From assembly GCA_025267735.1 (NCBI GenBank), contig CM046304.1, forward strand, positions 806,001 to 870,000: 64,000 nucleotides of DNA, written 5' to 3'. A program made the translations under genes and the position numbers. Under the pieces are notes generated by a model, which was not told the DNA's origin, did no database searches, and saw only the letters and a program-made list of their open reading frames with translations. Shown piece by piece: positions 11,901-21,139 of the stretch. Source of the DNA: Mactra quadrangularis. Taxonomy: Eukaryota; Mollusca; Bivalvia; Venerida; Mactridae. Numbering within the stretch: position 1 is the stretch's first letter; each line of letters begins with the position of its first letter.

Positions 11901-12604
11901 TGAATTTCAAACAAGACTCGAAATCTCAGAATACAGCAATCTACAGACCCAGGGATCCAGCTAAATTATGTAAATAATGAATTTGATAATTGTTTATAAA
12001 TTAAAGGAAAAATTGTCAGGTGATATTACATTATATCCATACATCAAAATTATCACGTTTTTACCAAATAGTAAACATTGAAATACAAAAATAAAATTAA
12101 TTTTACATTATACTGTAATAAAATTATCAAATAAATGGACATGGACATGGAATTGATATTATTTTAAGTTTTATTCATTGGGTCGAAATGTTTGGGGACG
12201 AAGTCGACAATTAAAACTGTGTCAATAAATGTTCTTCACGAAGAATCAATGTCCTTTTTTCAAAGTCATAGCCTTTGAACGAATAAGTTAGATGAGTAAT
12301 TTTGATATTAATTAAGAACCCGAATAGCCTACCAGAATGACACTGACTGAGTAACTGTAAACGAAACCCAGCCTATGATGTAAGATTCTGGTACGAAAAT
12401 TAATTAGGACGAAGTATTTACTAATACAGCGGACGACTAAACTGAAGCATCGTTATCGTCACGACCCGTCGTTGATGGGGGATTATCGTTTAATGAAATC
12501 CCTAAGCAGCAGGAGACCTACCTATTTGGAAGGCAACCCCTTTAAGGCCACAAAAACAGAGACATAGATCTAATTCCCTGACAATAAGTTGCTCATGAGT
12601 TCTA

Positions 12605-12725
12605 AGGGTTCGCTCGCACCTTAATTTTGGCGGGGTTTTTTTTATAGAAAAAGAATATTTTTATTTCCTCGCTCGCTCATAAAAATTTGGCCAAACCGCT
12701 ATATAAAGCGACTGTATTAAACCTT
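12605..12725. repeat. Dispersed repeat, inverted partner at 33010-33160
   Basis: The motifs TTCGCTCGCACCTTAATTTT, CTCGCTCGCTCATAAA and AAACCGCTATATAAAGC recur in the opposite orientation at 33010-33160. An old dispersed element of unknown class. Confidence 0.65.
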
Positions 12726-13482
12726 TTTTTTTGCATGCTTGCCCCTATTTTCTAGAAAAAAACTTCAAACATCATCGACTTGTTGTGGCCTTATAATAAA
12801 AATCAAATTCAAGAAAGTGGCGAAAATACTTAAATATGCTGTTTTTTATTGCAAAAATGAATATGAAAAGACTTACTAAAGACCAGTTTATAATTATTGA
12901 AAATTGTGTAAATTTTGTGACCCTTTTATAACGCTGTAAAATAAAATATACATTGAATAAATTCATTTCATTGAGTCTCGTTTGCGTTTTATTATTTAAA
13001 TGCCTAAAGCAGATAAAAAATCAATTTAATTTGAAAGTCGAGGAAGTGAGATTAATTTAAAATCAATTAGTGAAAATTGACGTACATGTAAACGCAAATG
13101 TTTATATCTTAGAAATATGTGAGTACATTTTATACTAACAAAAAATTAAGGTTCCGATTCTGCAGGGTTATACAGTGGAAAACAATGTAAATATCTCTTT
13201 TCATCTTTTTTATTGTTTTAGAACAAACATTCTAAGAACACATTTATAATATTACGCGATGCACATTTTCTAGTCTACTAATGTTCAATTTTATTCAACA
13301 GTCAGGGAGTGGCGCATTCATTTACCCCCACTGATTTAGTTGTTTACTACTGTACTTTTGTACTTATAGCTGATTTAAATCAACTGGGTCAATGTATGCA
13401 CCACAAATACAATTTAGCAATAGCTTGAAGTTGTAGGACGACGCTTTTAATTCGAGTGATTTTTTTTAAATTTATATTTACT

Positions 13483-13660
13483 GGGGTTAACGCCGTGTCT
13501 TCACAATTTGAGACATTTTACGGCATCCAGCGCACCTAACCTAGCTTTCCTGGACTATTGTCTAACAAGTACTCACCTACCCTTCCATACAGCCGGAAAC
13601 TGTTAAATAATTATCTAATCAATGGAGGAAAATTGATATTATTGTCTATTTTGCTACAAT
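13483..13660 (-). mobile_element. Partial SINE family S1
   Basis: Has the S1 tail GGGGTTAACGCCGTG in reverse, then CCAGCGCACCTAACCTAGC and GTACTCACCTACCCTTCC. The copy ends before the tRNA-like head. It lies about 120 bp upstream of the next gene's start. Confidence 0.7.
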
Positions 13661-13783
13661 AAATGCGCGTTTTCAAACATGTTGTTTTACAATGAAACGT
13701 GAAAACAACATAATTCTACAAAAATTAATTCAAATGAAGAGTTATATTATTGAGTTATGTTCCTCTTGTACAGGTATCTCAAG

Positions 13784-15981
13784 ATGGCATTGACGTTTTG
13801 TTTTATGTTACTACTAGTTTCAAATGTTTGTGTTGATGGCAAACCAACGCTAGGAAAATTTAAAGAGGCTTTAAGACCGAAAGGTAATCTTATAGTTTGA
13901 TATTGTAATAGCCATTTATTATAAATAATAATTTGTTTTGTTTGTTTTTTGTTGGGTTTAACCCCATAGCAACACATTGTATAGGTCATATGACGGAGGC
14001 CAGTCAGCCTACTCACTGTTCCTGGAAAGGCTAAATCTCTGGATTTAGCTGTTAACCAACTACTAAGCGCATACTTTTGTCAGTGACTGACAACTGCCCT
14101 ACATAATTAAAAAGTCATTGGTAGGAGGGAGAATGGCCGTAGAAATTATTTTCATCATTATTCCAAGCTCCACGAAAGTATGCCCCGCCTGGGAATCGAA
14201 CCCACAACCCTTCGATCAGTAGACTTGCGTGCTACCAACTTTGCTAGCCTGGCGGTTGTAATAGAAAAATAAACAAATTGTCTTGTGTTACAAAAGACCT
14301 ATTGCAATTCCTTGTCGTTGTTGAGCCATTCGAGCCATTTCTTGATTTTTTTGTTGTGCATATCAAAACTGACCGCGTAGAATTTTGGCACTAGAACCCC
14401 GTGCCCATTTCCGCTTTTTAACACATCACGACAAAACCGGTTTTGCATCGATAAAGAAGCATGAGAACCAAACAAGCAGACGAAAGTCTGTTTCTATACA
14501 CATTTCCATTATCGATTAGACATAAATGTTGAAATATAAAAAAAAATCATACAATATGGAATTGGAGGTGCTTAGAAGTAAGAACATTAAGTTTGTAGAT
14601 TCAGCAGACACAGCAGAAGGAACGATCCTTCTGCTGTGTCTGCTGGCAGAAAGATTGAATTACAGCAGAAAGATACATGTATCGGTAACTTTGCTTCATG
14701 TGTACCTTGAAAATTTAATATCAATTATACATATATATAAAAAAATTATTTTCAGCTTCAACACTTTCCAACAGACCTCGGGGTGTTGGCGATGAGATGA
14801 GAGGATTTGGCGGAGCTGCAAATATACCCCCTCCATTTGCCGTCATGGAAGATCCTAGAGACTCGGACAGTTTCTCAAACAACCAGGCACCTTCTAGTAA
14901 TAACATGTTTAGTGCGGAACTGTTTTCTCTACTAAGAACGTATGGTATATTAGACGCAAGCACTCTCAGTACGGCTGCACTCATGAATGCTATAACTAGC
15001 TTAATATATGAACACGATATACCGCAACAAAGAGCAGAGCCAGTCCCTCGTAGCTGGATGGAAACCGAAGCTGAAATAGACGACTGGATGGACATGCAAC
15101 AAGACGATGAAATTTTGTTTGAACCGGACACGACAAACAACCCCAACTCTCAGAGAAATGTTGGAAGATTTAATAATTTTTGGACGAATAGGAATGATGA
15201 TGGTGGTGATGATAGTGATGATGGTGATTTTATGGCTGTTCAGATTAATGATAATAATAGAGGTAATAATAGAGATTCCACTTCAAGGAACAAATGGAAC
15301 AAGTCTAGAGGTAGGACAATTGGTGCACTGGCTAGTAGCTGGAGGGAAACTGAATCTGAAATAGACGAAATGGTGGACATTGAGCAAGATGATGACATTT
15401 GGTTTGAACCTGACACGAGAAACAACCCTAACCCTCAGAGAAATGTTGGAACTTTTAATAATATTTGGTCGAACGGGAATGATGATGGTGGTGATGATGG
15501 TGATTATGATGATGATGATTTCATGGCTGTTCATGTTAATGATAATAATAGAGGTAATAATAGAGATTCCACTTCAAGGAACAAAGGGAACAAGTCTAGA
15601 GGGAGGACAATTGGTGCACTGGCTAGTAGCTGGAGGGAAACCGAATCTGAAATAGACGACATGGTGGACATTGAACAAGATGATGGCATTTGGTTTGAAC
15701 CGGACACGAGAAACAACCCTAACCCTCAGAGAAATGTTGGAAGTTTAAATAATTTTTGGTCCAATGGGAATGATGATGATGATGTCGATGGTGGTGGGGC
15801 TACTGTTGGTGCTAATGATGATGATGATGATTTTATGGCTGTTCAAGTTTATAACAATAATAATCGAGGTAGTAACAGAGGTTCCACTTCAAGAAACAGA
15901 GGGCAGAGCGTCTCGTCAAGAAAGAAGACAATGGGTTCATTGGCTAGTAAACTCGGAGCAATGAGAAGAGGCAGGGGTTAA
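13784..15981 (+). CDS. Secreted protein with helical module and three Asp/Asn-rich repeats
   Basis: I do not recognise the family. Exons 13784-13883 and 14756-15981 join in phase 1 to give 441 residues. Residues 1-19 are a clear signal peptide (MALTFCFMLLLVSNVCVDG). After a short link (KPTLGKFKEALRPK) exon 2 encodes a helical stretch near residues 80-115 containing LLRTYGILDASTLS; this matches ALRRMNVVDGSTLS in the locus at 21-29 kb. Then come three tandem repeats of 95, 97 and 106 codons starting at 15052, 15337 and 15628. Each runs SW(M/R)ETE(A/S)EID, an acidic patch, FEPDT(R/T)NNPN.QRNVG, FNN.W, an Asp/Gly-rich run, DFMAV, then Asn/Arg/Ser and RGRTIGALAS. The C-terminus is basic (GAMRRGRG). 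Copies 2 and 3 are almost identical in DNA, so they are young or homogenised. Acidic, secreted and repetitive is typical of mineral- or matrix-binding proteins, but that role is inference. The acceptor-like CTTGTACAG 11 bases before the ATG suggests a 5' UTR exon. Confidence 0.8.
13932..14257 (-). mobile_element. SINE family S2, full length, in an intron
   Basis: TTTG-rich end, GTTGGGTTTAACCCCATAGC, the core GCTAAATC-TCTG-GATTTAGC, then GGGAATCGAACCCACAACCC (box B reversed) and a box A-like CCAACTTTGCTAGCC. It sits in the single intron of the Asp/Asn-repeat gene, opposite to the gene. Confidence 0.9.
14283..14460 (-). pseudogene. Tc1-like transposase N-terminal fragment
   Basis: On the minus strand near 14370-14305 one frame reads QEMARMAQQRQGIAIGLL, the start of the helix-turn-helix of a Tc1-type transposase. 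The sequence on both sides (GACAAAACCGGTTTTGCAT upstream) matches the second fragment at 46165-46450. The frame breaks soon after; no catalytic domain is present. Confidence 0.65.
14602..14645. repeat. Perfect 20-bp stem, 4-base loop hairpin
   Basis: CAGCAGACACAGCAGAAGGA at 14602-14621 and its exact reverse complement at 14626-14645 enclose the loop ACGA. It lies in the intron of the Asp/Asn-repeat gene, 110 bases before exon 2. The stem is GC-richer than the surrounding sequence. Confidence 0.95.
15052..15945 (+). repeat. Coding tandem repeat, 3 copies of 285/291/318 bp
   Basis: Copies start at 15052, 15337 and 15628. Length differences come mainly from (GAT)n Asp runs, which vary between copies. 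Copies 2 and 3 share long identical stretches across the whole unit. The GAT runs also keep the other frames and the opposite strand open, producing shadow frames of 60-90 codons. Confidence 0.95.
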
Positions 15982-16006
15982 AGAAAGCTAGATTACAGAT
16001 TTTATA

Positions 16007-16310
16007 TAACAGGGATTTGTAACCACATAGATTAACGTCAAATTTCACTGTCTTGGCTATTATTTCGGCTCATACGGATAACAAGTATTACTAGTTAAAA
16101 TAAAGATATTCACATGAAATTTTGTACCATTATCATTCGAATTAACATAAAGGTTAGGAAAAATGTGTCTCTAGATGATTATGATGTAAATAATGCTCAG
16201 GGACTGTTTCACAAAATTATGCATTTTTCCTCCGATCCGCCATTTTCAGTCCTTATTTACATCACCAAGAGTCATATTTTCGGTCATAATTGCATATAAT
16301 TATGTCAAAA
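16007..16310 (+). mobile_element. MITE with AACAGGGATTT end (truncated copy)
   Basis: Begins ATAACAGGGATTTGTAAC, 26 bases after the stop of the Asp/Asn-repeat gene, and continues with high similarity to 45314-45600. The right terminus is missing. It contributes the first downstream AATAAA. Confidence 0.8.
16099..16104 (+). terminator. AATAAA polyadenylation signal for the Asp/Asn-repeat gene
   Basis: First canonical AATAAA downstream of the stop codon at 15981. It lies inside the MITE copy starting at 16007; the equivalent AATAAA is also in the copy at 45314-45786, so it came with the element. Use of the site is inferred. Confidence 0.5.
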
Positions 16311-16332
16311 GTTTAATAGAAAAATGGTCTTA

Positions 16333-16676
16333 AAGGTACTAGTTCACAGAATTGGTTAAAATTTTAAACATTTTCAAAATACCATTCAGTGTATAATTGT
16401 GTCAAAAAATAAGTTTGAATATTTTAGGACAAACTGACCAATAGATTGCAAGAAACATACAATAGAAGTCACAAAAATGCACTAAAAGGGTCTATACCGT
16501 GACATACGGGGTAGATTTGTACTACTTGAAACGCCATCACTTGTAGTTGTATGTAAATTTGCAGTAAAATAGTCAATATCAAAGCACTAATTTCCTGCTT
16601 CAAAAAATGTTTCCGAACGATTATGATAGTTTCAGAAAAGTTAATGTTTAAGTTGAAATCTGTGAATGAGTACCTT
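16333..16676. mobile_element. MITE with AAGGTACT ends (copy 2)
   Basis: AAGGTACTAGTTCACAGA at the left and the inverted CTGTGAATGAGTACCTT at the right, with TA on both sides. Similar throughout to 5864-6211. Confidence 0.85.
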
Positions 16677-16795
16677 TAACATGCTTTAAACATTTTTTCT
16701 TCCCAAATTAAGCATTTGGACCTTAAAAATCGTCAAAAAACACATGATGTCCAATAAAACTATTAGCAAATTTCTGCAATATCAATCTCCGTAGT

Positions 16796-17104
16796 TTTGT
16801 TTGTTGTTTTTTTGTTGGGTTTAACGCCGTAGTAACACATTGTAAAGGTCATATAACGGCAGTCAGTCAACATACTCACTCCTCCTGGAAAGGCTAAATC
16901 TCTGGATTTAGCTGTTTTAAAACCAAATACTAAGCGCATACTTTCGTCAGTGACTGACAACTGTTCTACATAATTAAGAATCATTGGTAGGAGGGAGAAT
17001 GGCCGTAGAAATTATTTCATGACCAAGCTCCACGAAAGTATGCCCCGCTCAGGAATCGAACCCACGACCCCTCGTCCACTAGACTTGCGTGCTACCACGC
17101 AGCT
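16796..17104 (-). mobile_element. SINE family S2, reverse orientation
   Basis: GTTGGGTTTAACGCCGTAG, core TAAATCTCTGGATTTAGCTG, reversed box B (GGAATCGAACCCACGACCC) and the remains of box A. Nearly full length. Confidence 0.9.
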
Positions 17105-18515
17105 CGATCTCCGTAGTAATTACATAATCAAACGAGTTTGGTCGATTTTTAAGTCTCATGTACTTCATAGAGAAGAAAAATATCCCTATCACATTTCGGT
17201 CATTCTTCTATTCAGACCATTGATTTGGATAGTCCTGTAGCCTGTTCAATTACCCTAAACGTTTTAGAACGTTCCGTAACGATACATTTGGAACGCCTCG
17301 GCCATTTGTAATTAACTATGTCAGGCACACCGACACTACGGATAGCACAAAAAGGGCAATCCCTTATTTCAATTGTGGTCCCTATGTGTTGGTGGCGTGA
17401 CAAAAAGTTGCAATGATAAAATAATAATGAGAGAAAATATCATGCTTTGTGATAAAATCTAGTGTTGTTTAATATAAACATACAGTGAAAATAAAAAAAT
17501 ATCTTATTATTTCATAGTATTGAAAATAGTTTTAGTCAAAATTACTTTAAAACAGGAAAGAAACAAAATTTTGATTCAAGGCTGAATTTTCACTGTTGTC
17601 TTCTTAAAACCGTAGCATTTGTGATGTCATTGTCACGTGGTAATGCTACCGTATAGTAGGTGTTCGTCTTCTCTCCAATTTTTTTTTAGGACAGGCCTCT
17701 TCAGTATCGAACAAAACAAAAGTTTTCTGCATAGCCTTATATAGTGCGTACAAAAAACCCATACACTGTTTATTTAAACAATACAAAGAACTAATCCACG
17801 ACAGGGGATGCTCAGGATGACAATAAACACATGATTTTAATATGTTTCTTTGAGTGTCTTGTTAGTGTAGTGGTAAAACGGTCTCAGACCATAATGAGCA
17901 TGATTGACCAAGTGGTGGTGGTTCATCCGCCATGCTAATTTTGTTAAAATGAATTTTCAACTTTTGTTTTCAATGCTGCCTACCTCTGGAATGGATTGGT
18001 TCATTTTTAATTTTTACACAAACACTTTTGTTATTTTGTACGCACTACAGTTTGTATAATAAATAATCTTCAATGGATAATCCGTGTTCTAAAATAACAA
18101 ATTACACAATGAAATTTGTTCCATAACATGATATTAAGGGGTTATAACAAGTCAATGCCCTCACCAATAAATCCTTAGTGAAATGATTAGCCGAGTTTTA
18201 AAACATTAGCAAACTTCGATCACATCCTCTTATTTAAAATCAATACGTTTAAAATATATAACCAAGAAGAAATCACTAAAATAAAACCCAAAATGTTTGA
18301 GGGCATTGATTCTTAATTCAATTTTAATTACAATGTAGTATTTTTATACTACAGGGCATGACGTGCCTTGCTGCCATCATTTTTCATGTTCAATCTATGT
18401 AATTCTCAATATATGCTTTCGTTGTGCTTTTTACTCACAGACTGAAATAGCCATTTTATATACTTCATACTTTTTGGAGATCCGGGTCCCCGGTATCGAT
18501 TCATTTGTATGAATT

Positions 18516-18760
18516 TAATATTAGGTACGAAACGCCATCCCGTAATATCAGTATGGAATAGGTTTTTGAACCTCAATCGAAAACTTCTGACATGTACGCC
18601 AGCAAAAAAGTTCGTTTTGATAAACTCAAGAGCGTTCGAATGAATTAGTTTGTGTTAAAATCGATGCATGTCGGTACCTTTTATTACGGAACACTATTTG
18701 TTTCGTACCAGGGACTTTTCGACCCTGAAAATATTTTTTCAAAAACATTGTTTAATAACG
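18516..18760. repeat. Dispersed repeat, second copy at 41030-41215
   Basis: Shares ATGTACGCC, CAAAAAAGTTCGTTTTGATA and AGCGTTCGAATGAA, plus TTTCGTACC..GGAACTTTCG-like sequence, with 41030-41215 in the same orientation. Class unknown, non-coding. Confidence 0.65.
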
Positions 18761-19542
18761 TGCCTGCCAGCTAACTTTTAATATCATAATAATGCAGTTT
18801 TAAAGCATGCTCTACATGGTGGCGTATTGTCTTAAAACTAAGTATTTGCTTATTGCATCATTATTGAATTTACTTAGCTATATCCTCCAAAAAGTTCTTA
18901 CACACACTGATGTCCAAAAATATTTTTTCCTCCACGTGTCTCATTTTTTTCTCAATCCAAACCTGACTATGCGTTCATGATTTTTTTTTTCAACTCAAAT
19001 ATATACCATTTATAGCAGCTTTGATGCGTGTACACATTATAACAACTACATGTAAAAGTAATAAAATAAATATCAACATATAAAAAACAATGACAAGTAA
19101 GAGGGATGATTCAGAAATAACCGGCCTGCTGATGCAGCGTCAACAAATTTTAATGCACATACTCTAATTATATACCACAAGAAAGGTCATTTATTTAGAA
19201 AAAAAGGCAATAAATTATATATTCTATCAAGTATACATTTGGCTTTGACAGTATTGTAATACATTTGTATTTTATAATTATGAGATTCATCAATAGATTC
19301 TTGGTAAATTTGTTAAAGATTAAATTTTAAACCTTTGATTTTCTGTTTTCTGCCGACTGTTAGTGGACGTTTTACTCAGAAAAACTTGCGACGTTTATGC
19401 AAAAGAGAAGTGAGCTTATCGGTGATAAGACAATAACGCAATTATATAATAAACTTTCTAATAGCAAAACTTCAAATGAAACGAAACGTATACGCATGGT
19501 GATATATTCATAGTTTTTGGTTCATTTCAATATAGCACTTTG

Positions 19543-19616
19543 TTCGTTCGTACGTTCGTTCGTGCATTCGTCCGTCCGTGTGTCCGTTCGTTCGTTCGTT
19601 CGTCCGTTCGTTTATT
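19543..19616. repeat. CGTT/CGTC microsatellite
   Basis: About 18 imperfect units of a 4-bp motif (CGTT with CGTA, CGTC and CGTG variants), preceded by TTTGTTCGTT. Confidence 0.95.
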
Positions 19617-20327
19617 TCAACCTAATATATGTTTGTTTATTAAAATGTTTATCAACTCAACGGTGGAAATAAAGAGTATATACATGTATATTTAAGTCAA
19701 GATATTTATCATGTGAAGTTTTTCACCACATTCGTGTATTTTTCTAACTTTAAGTTGAAATTACTTTAATGTGTTTTAAGTTTTAAATTAAAATAGCCTC
19801 GAGTATATCGAATTGGTTAAGAAATTAATGTAATAAAGTGACTAGGTATTTTTTGGGAGGGACAGGTAAAAAGCATTTATAAATCACAATTTTAATGTGT
19901 TTATCTGAAATCTTGAAAAAATAGATTTTGATTTCATTACAGGACAAACATTTGATACGACGGCTGAAAACTGAGGACTTTTATATAAGACAAAGGTAGG
20001 GACCTTTTTTCCTGATGAAGTATTAAGAATAAACGGAATACTTTAATATTTTTGAATAATTTTTCTCTTTGAATTGTATTTCACTTTTTAGAATTGTAAA
20101 ATGGAAAGAACCTAATAGTTTTTAGTTACTTTGCTTTTTGAATTGTATTTCACTTTCCAGAACTGTAAAATGAAATGAGCCTAGAATCCTTTATGCTGTT
20201 TGAAGATGGAGTGTGCCATTATTATAAAATGGAATATATGCTATAACCACAATACAGTATATTCTCTTTTGTATATTGAATATAGTTTATTATATGCTTT
20301 CCAGTGGAATACCGGGATTTATCGATG

Positions 20328-20545
20328 AAATAAAAATTGATATTCCACAGTTTTGAAACAATGAAAATAAATTTGTTATTTTTCACTGTTTGGATGCGCC
20401 GTTCTGATGACATATCATACTTAAACTTTAAAAAAGCCAGTTTGAAGCATATAATAAACAGAAAATTTGTTTATTTCAGTGTAAGATCTATTTATTTCAC
20501 TCGTGAGCCAATGATATTATATTTTCACTCGTGGCGCATCTAGTA
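20328..20545. repeat. Dispersed repeat, second copy at 62150-62335
   Basis: TTTTGAAACAATGAAAATAA, AAGCCAGTTTGAAGCATATA and TTATATTTTCACTCGTGGC recur in the same order at 62150-62335 inside a KIF3B intron. The 68-codon frame across this copy is not conserved in the other copy. Confidence 0.75.
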
Positions 20546-20825
20546 AGGGAGGGGTCCTGACCCCCCTCCCCTGAAATTTCCACCATGAGTGTATTTTTTA
20601 ACTGTAAACCATTTTTTTAAATAGCATGAATCAATTTTGTTCTGACTCCCATTGCTCGCCCGTGTGTTTGACATAGACCTAATAGTTTTGTAGTTATGAA
20701 TATCTACATACTATATATGCTTTGTTATTGTGCAAACAGTGTATAATATGGATGTGGTTCGAAAGTTTGGACCTGCCACCCCCCAGGAAAAAAAAGCTTT
20801 GACTCACCCCCCTGTTATTATCATA

Positions 20826-21103
20826 GGCGGGTCCAGCGGGGGTCAGGGGGGTCCGGACCCCCCTAGAGTTTCAAAAATGTATCTGTCCATAAGTGTATAG
20901 TGTATTTCTTGACCGTAAGTCATTTTAAATAGCACGAAGCAAATTTTCTCGGTGCTTAACATAGATTTAATGGTTATTTATGTTGTATCATAAATACGTT
21001 GCATTATTCTGCAACATGTGTATATTGTGGTTGTGGTGCGAAAGTTTGGACCCCTAGAAAAAGTTCGGTCCCCCCCTAGAAAAAAATCCTGGATCCGCCT
21101 CTG
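20826..21103. mobile_element. Foldback element with CGGATCCAG-type ends (copy 2)
   Basis: Starts GGCGGGTCCAGCGGGGGTC and ends AAAAATCCTGGATCCGCC. Same family as 4606-4772. It ends only about 35 bp before the first exon at 21140. Confidence 0.75.
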
Positions 21104-21139
21104 AATAATGATAATTATTATCTTATTTCAGACCAGACG

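Larger units (their letters stand above)
10965..13783. other. 2.8-kb gap without a recognisable gene
   Basis: AT-rich sequence with two partial S1 SINEs (11735-11900, 13483-13660) and a dispersed repeat at 12605-12725. Frames are at most 64 codons and not protein-like. Confidence 0.6.
15982..21139. other. 5.2-kb gap between secreted-protein genes, no gene seen
   Basis: Contains MITEs, an S2 SINE, a dispersed repeat (18516-18760), a CGTT microsatellite and AT-rich sequence. No exon with protein-like composition and splice sites was found, though unrecognised 5' UTR exons of the locus at 21140 could lie here. Confidence 0.55.

Noticed and set aside
15107..15964. Several 60-90 codon frames in other frames and on the minus strand
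   Set aside because: Shadow frames kept open by the GAT-rich coding repeats; Met/Ile- or Leu/Ser-rich and not protein-like.
17212..17403. 63-codon minus-strand frame with CPFC motif
   Set aside because: A single CPFC is too little for a zinc-finger or transposase call; no further motif.
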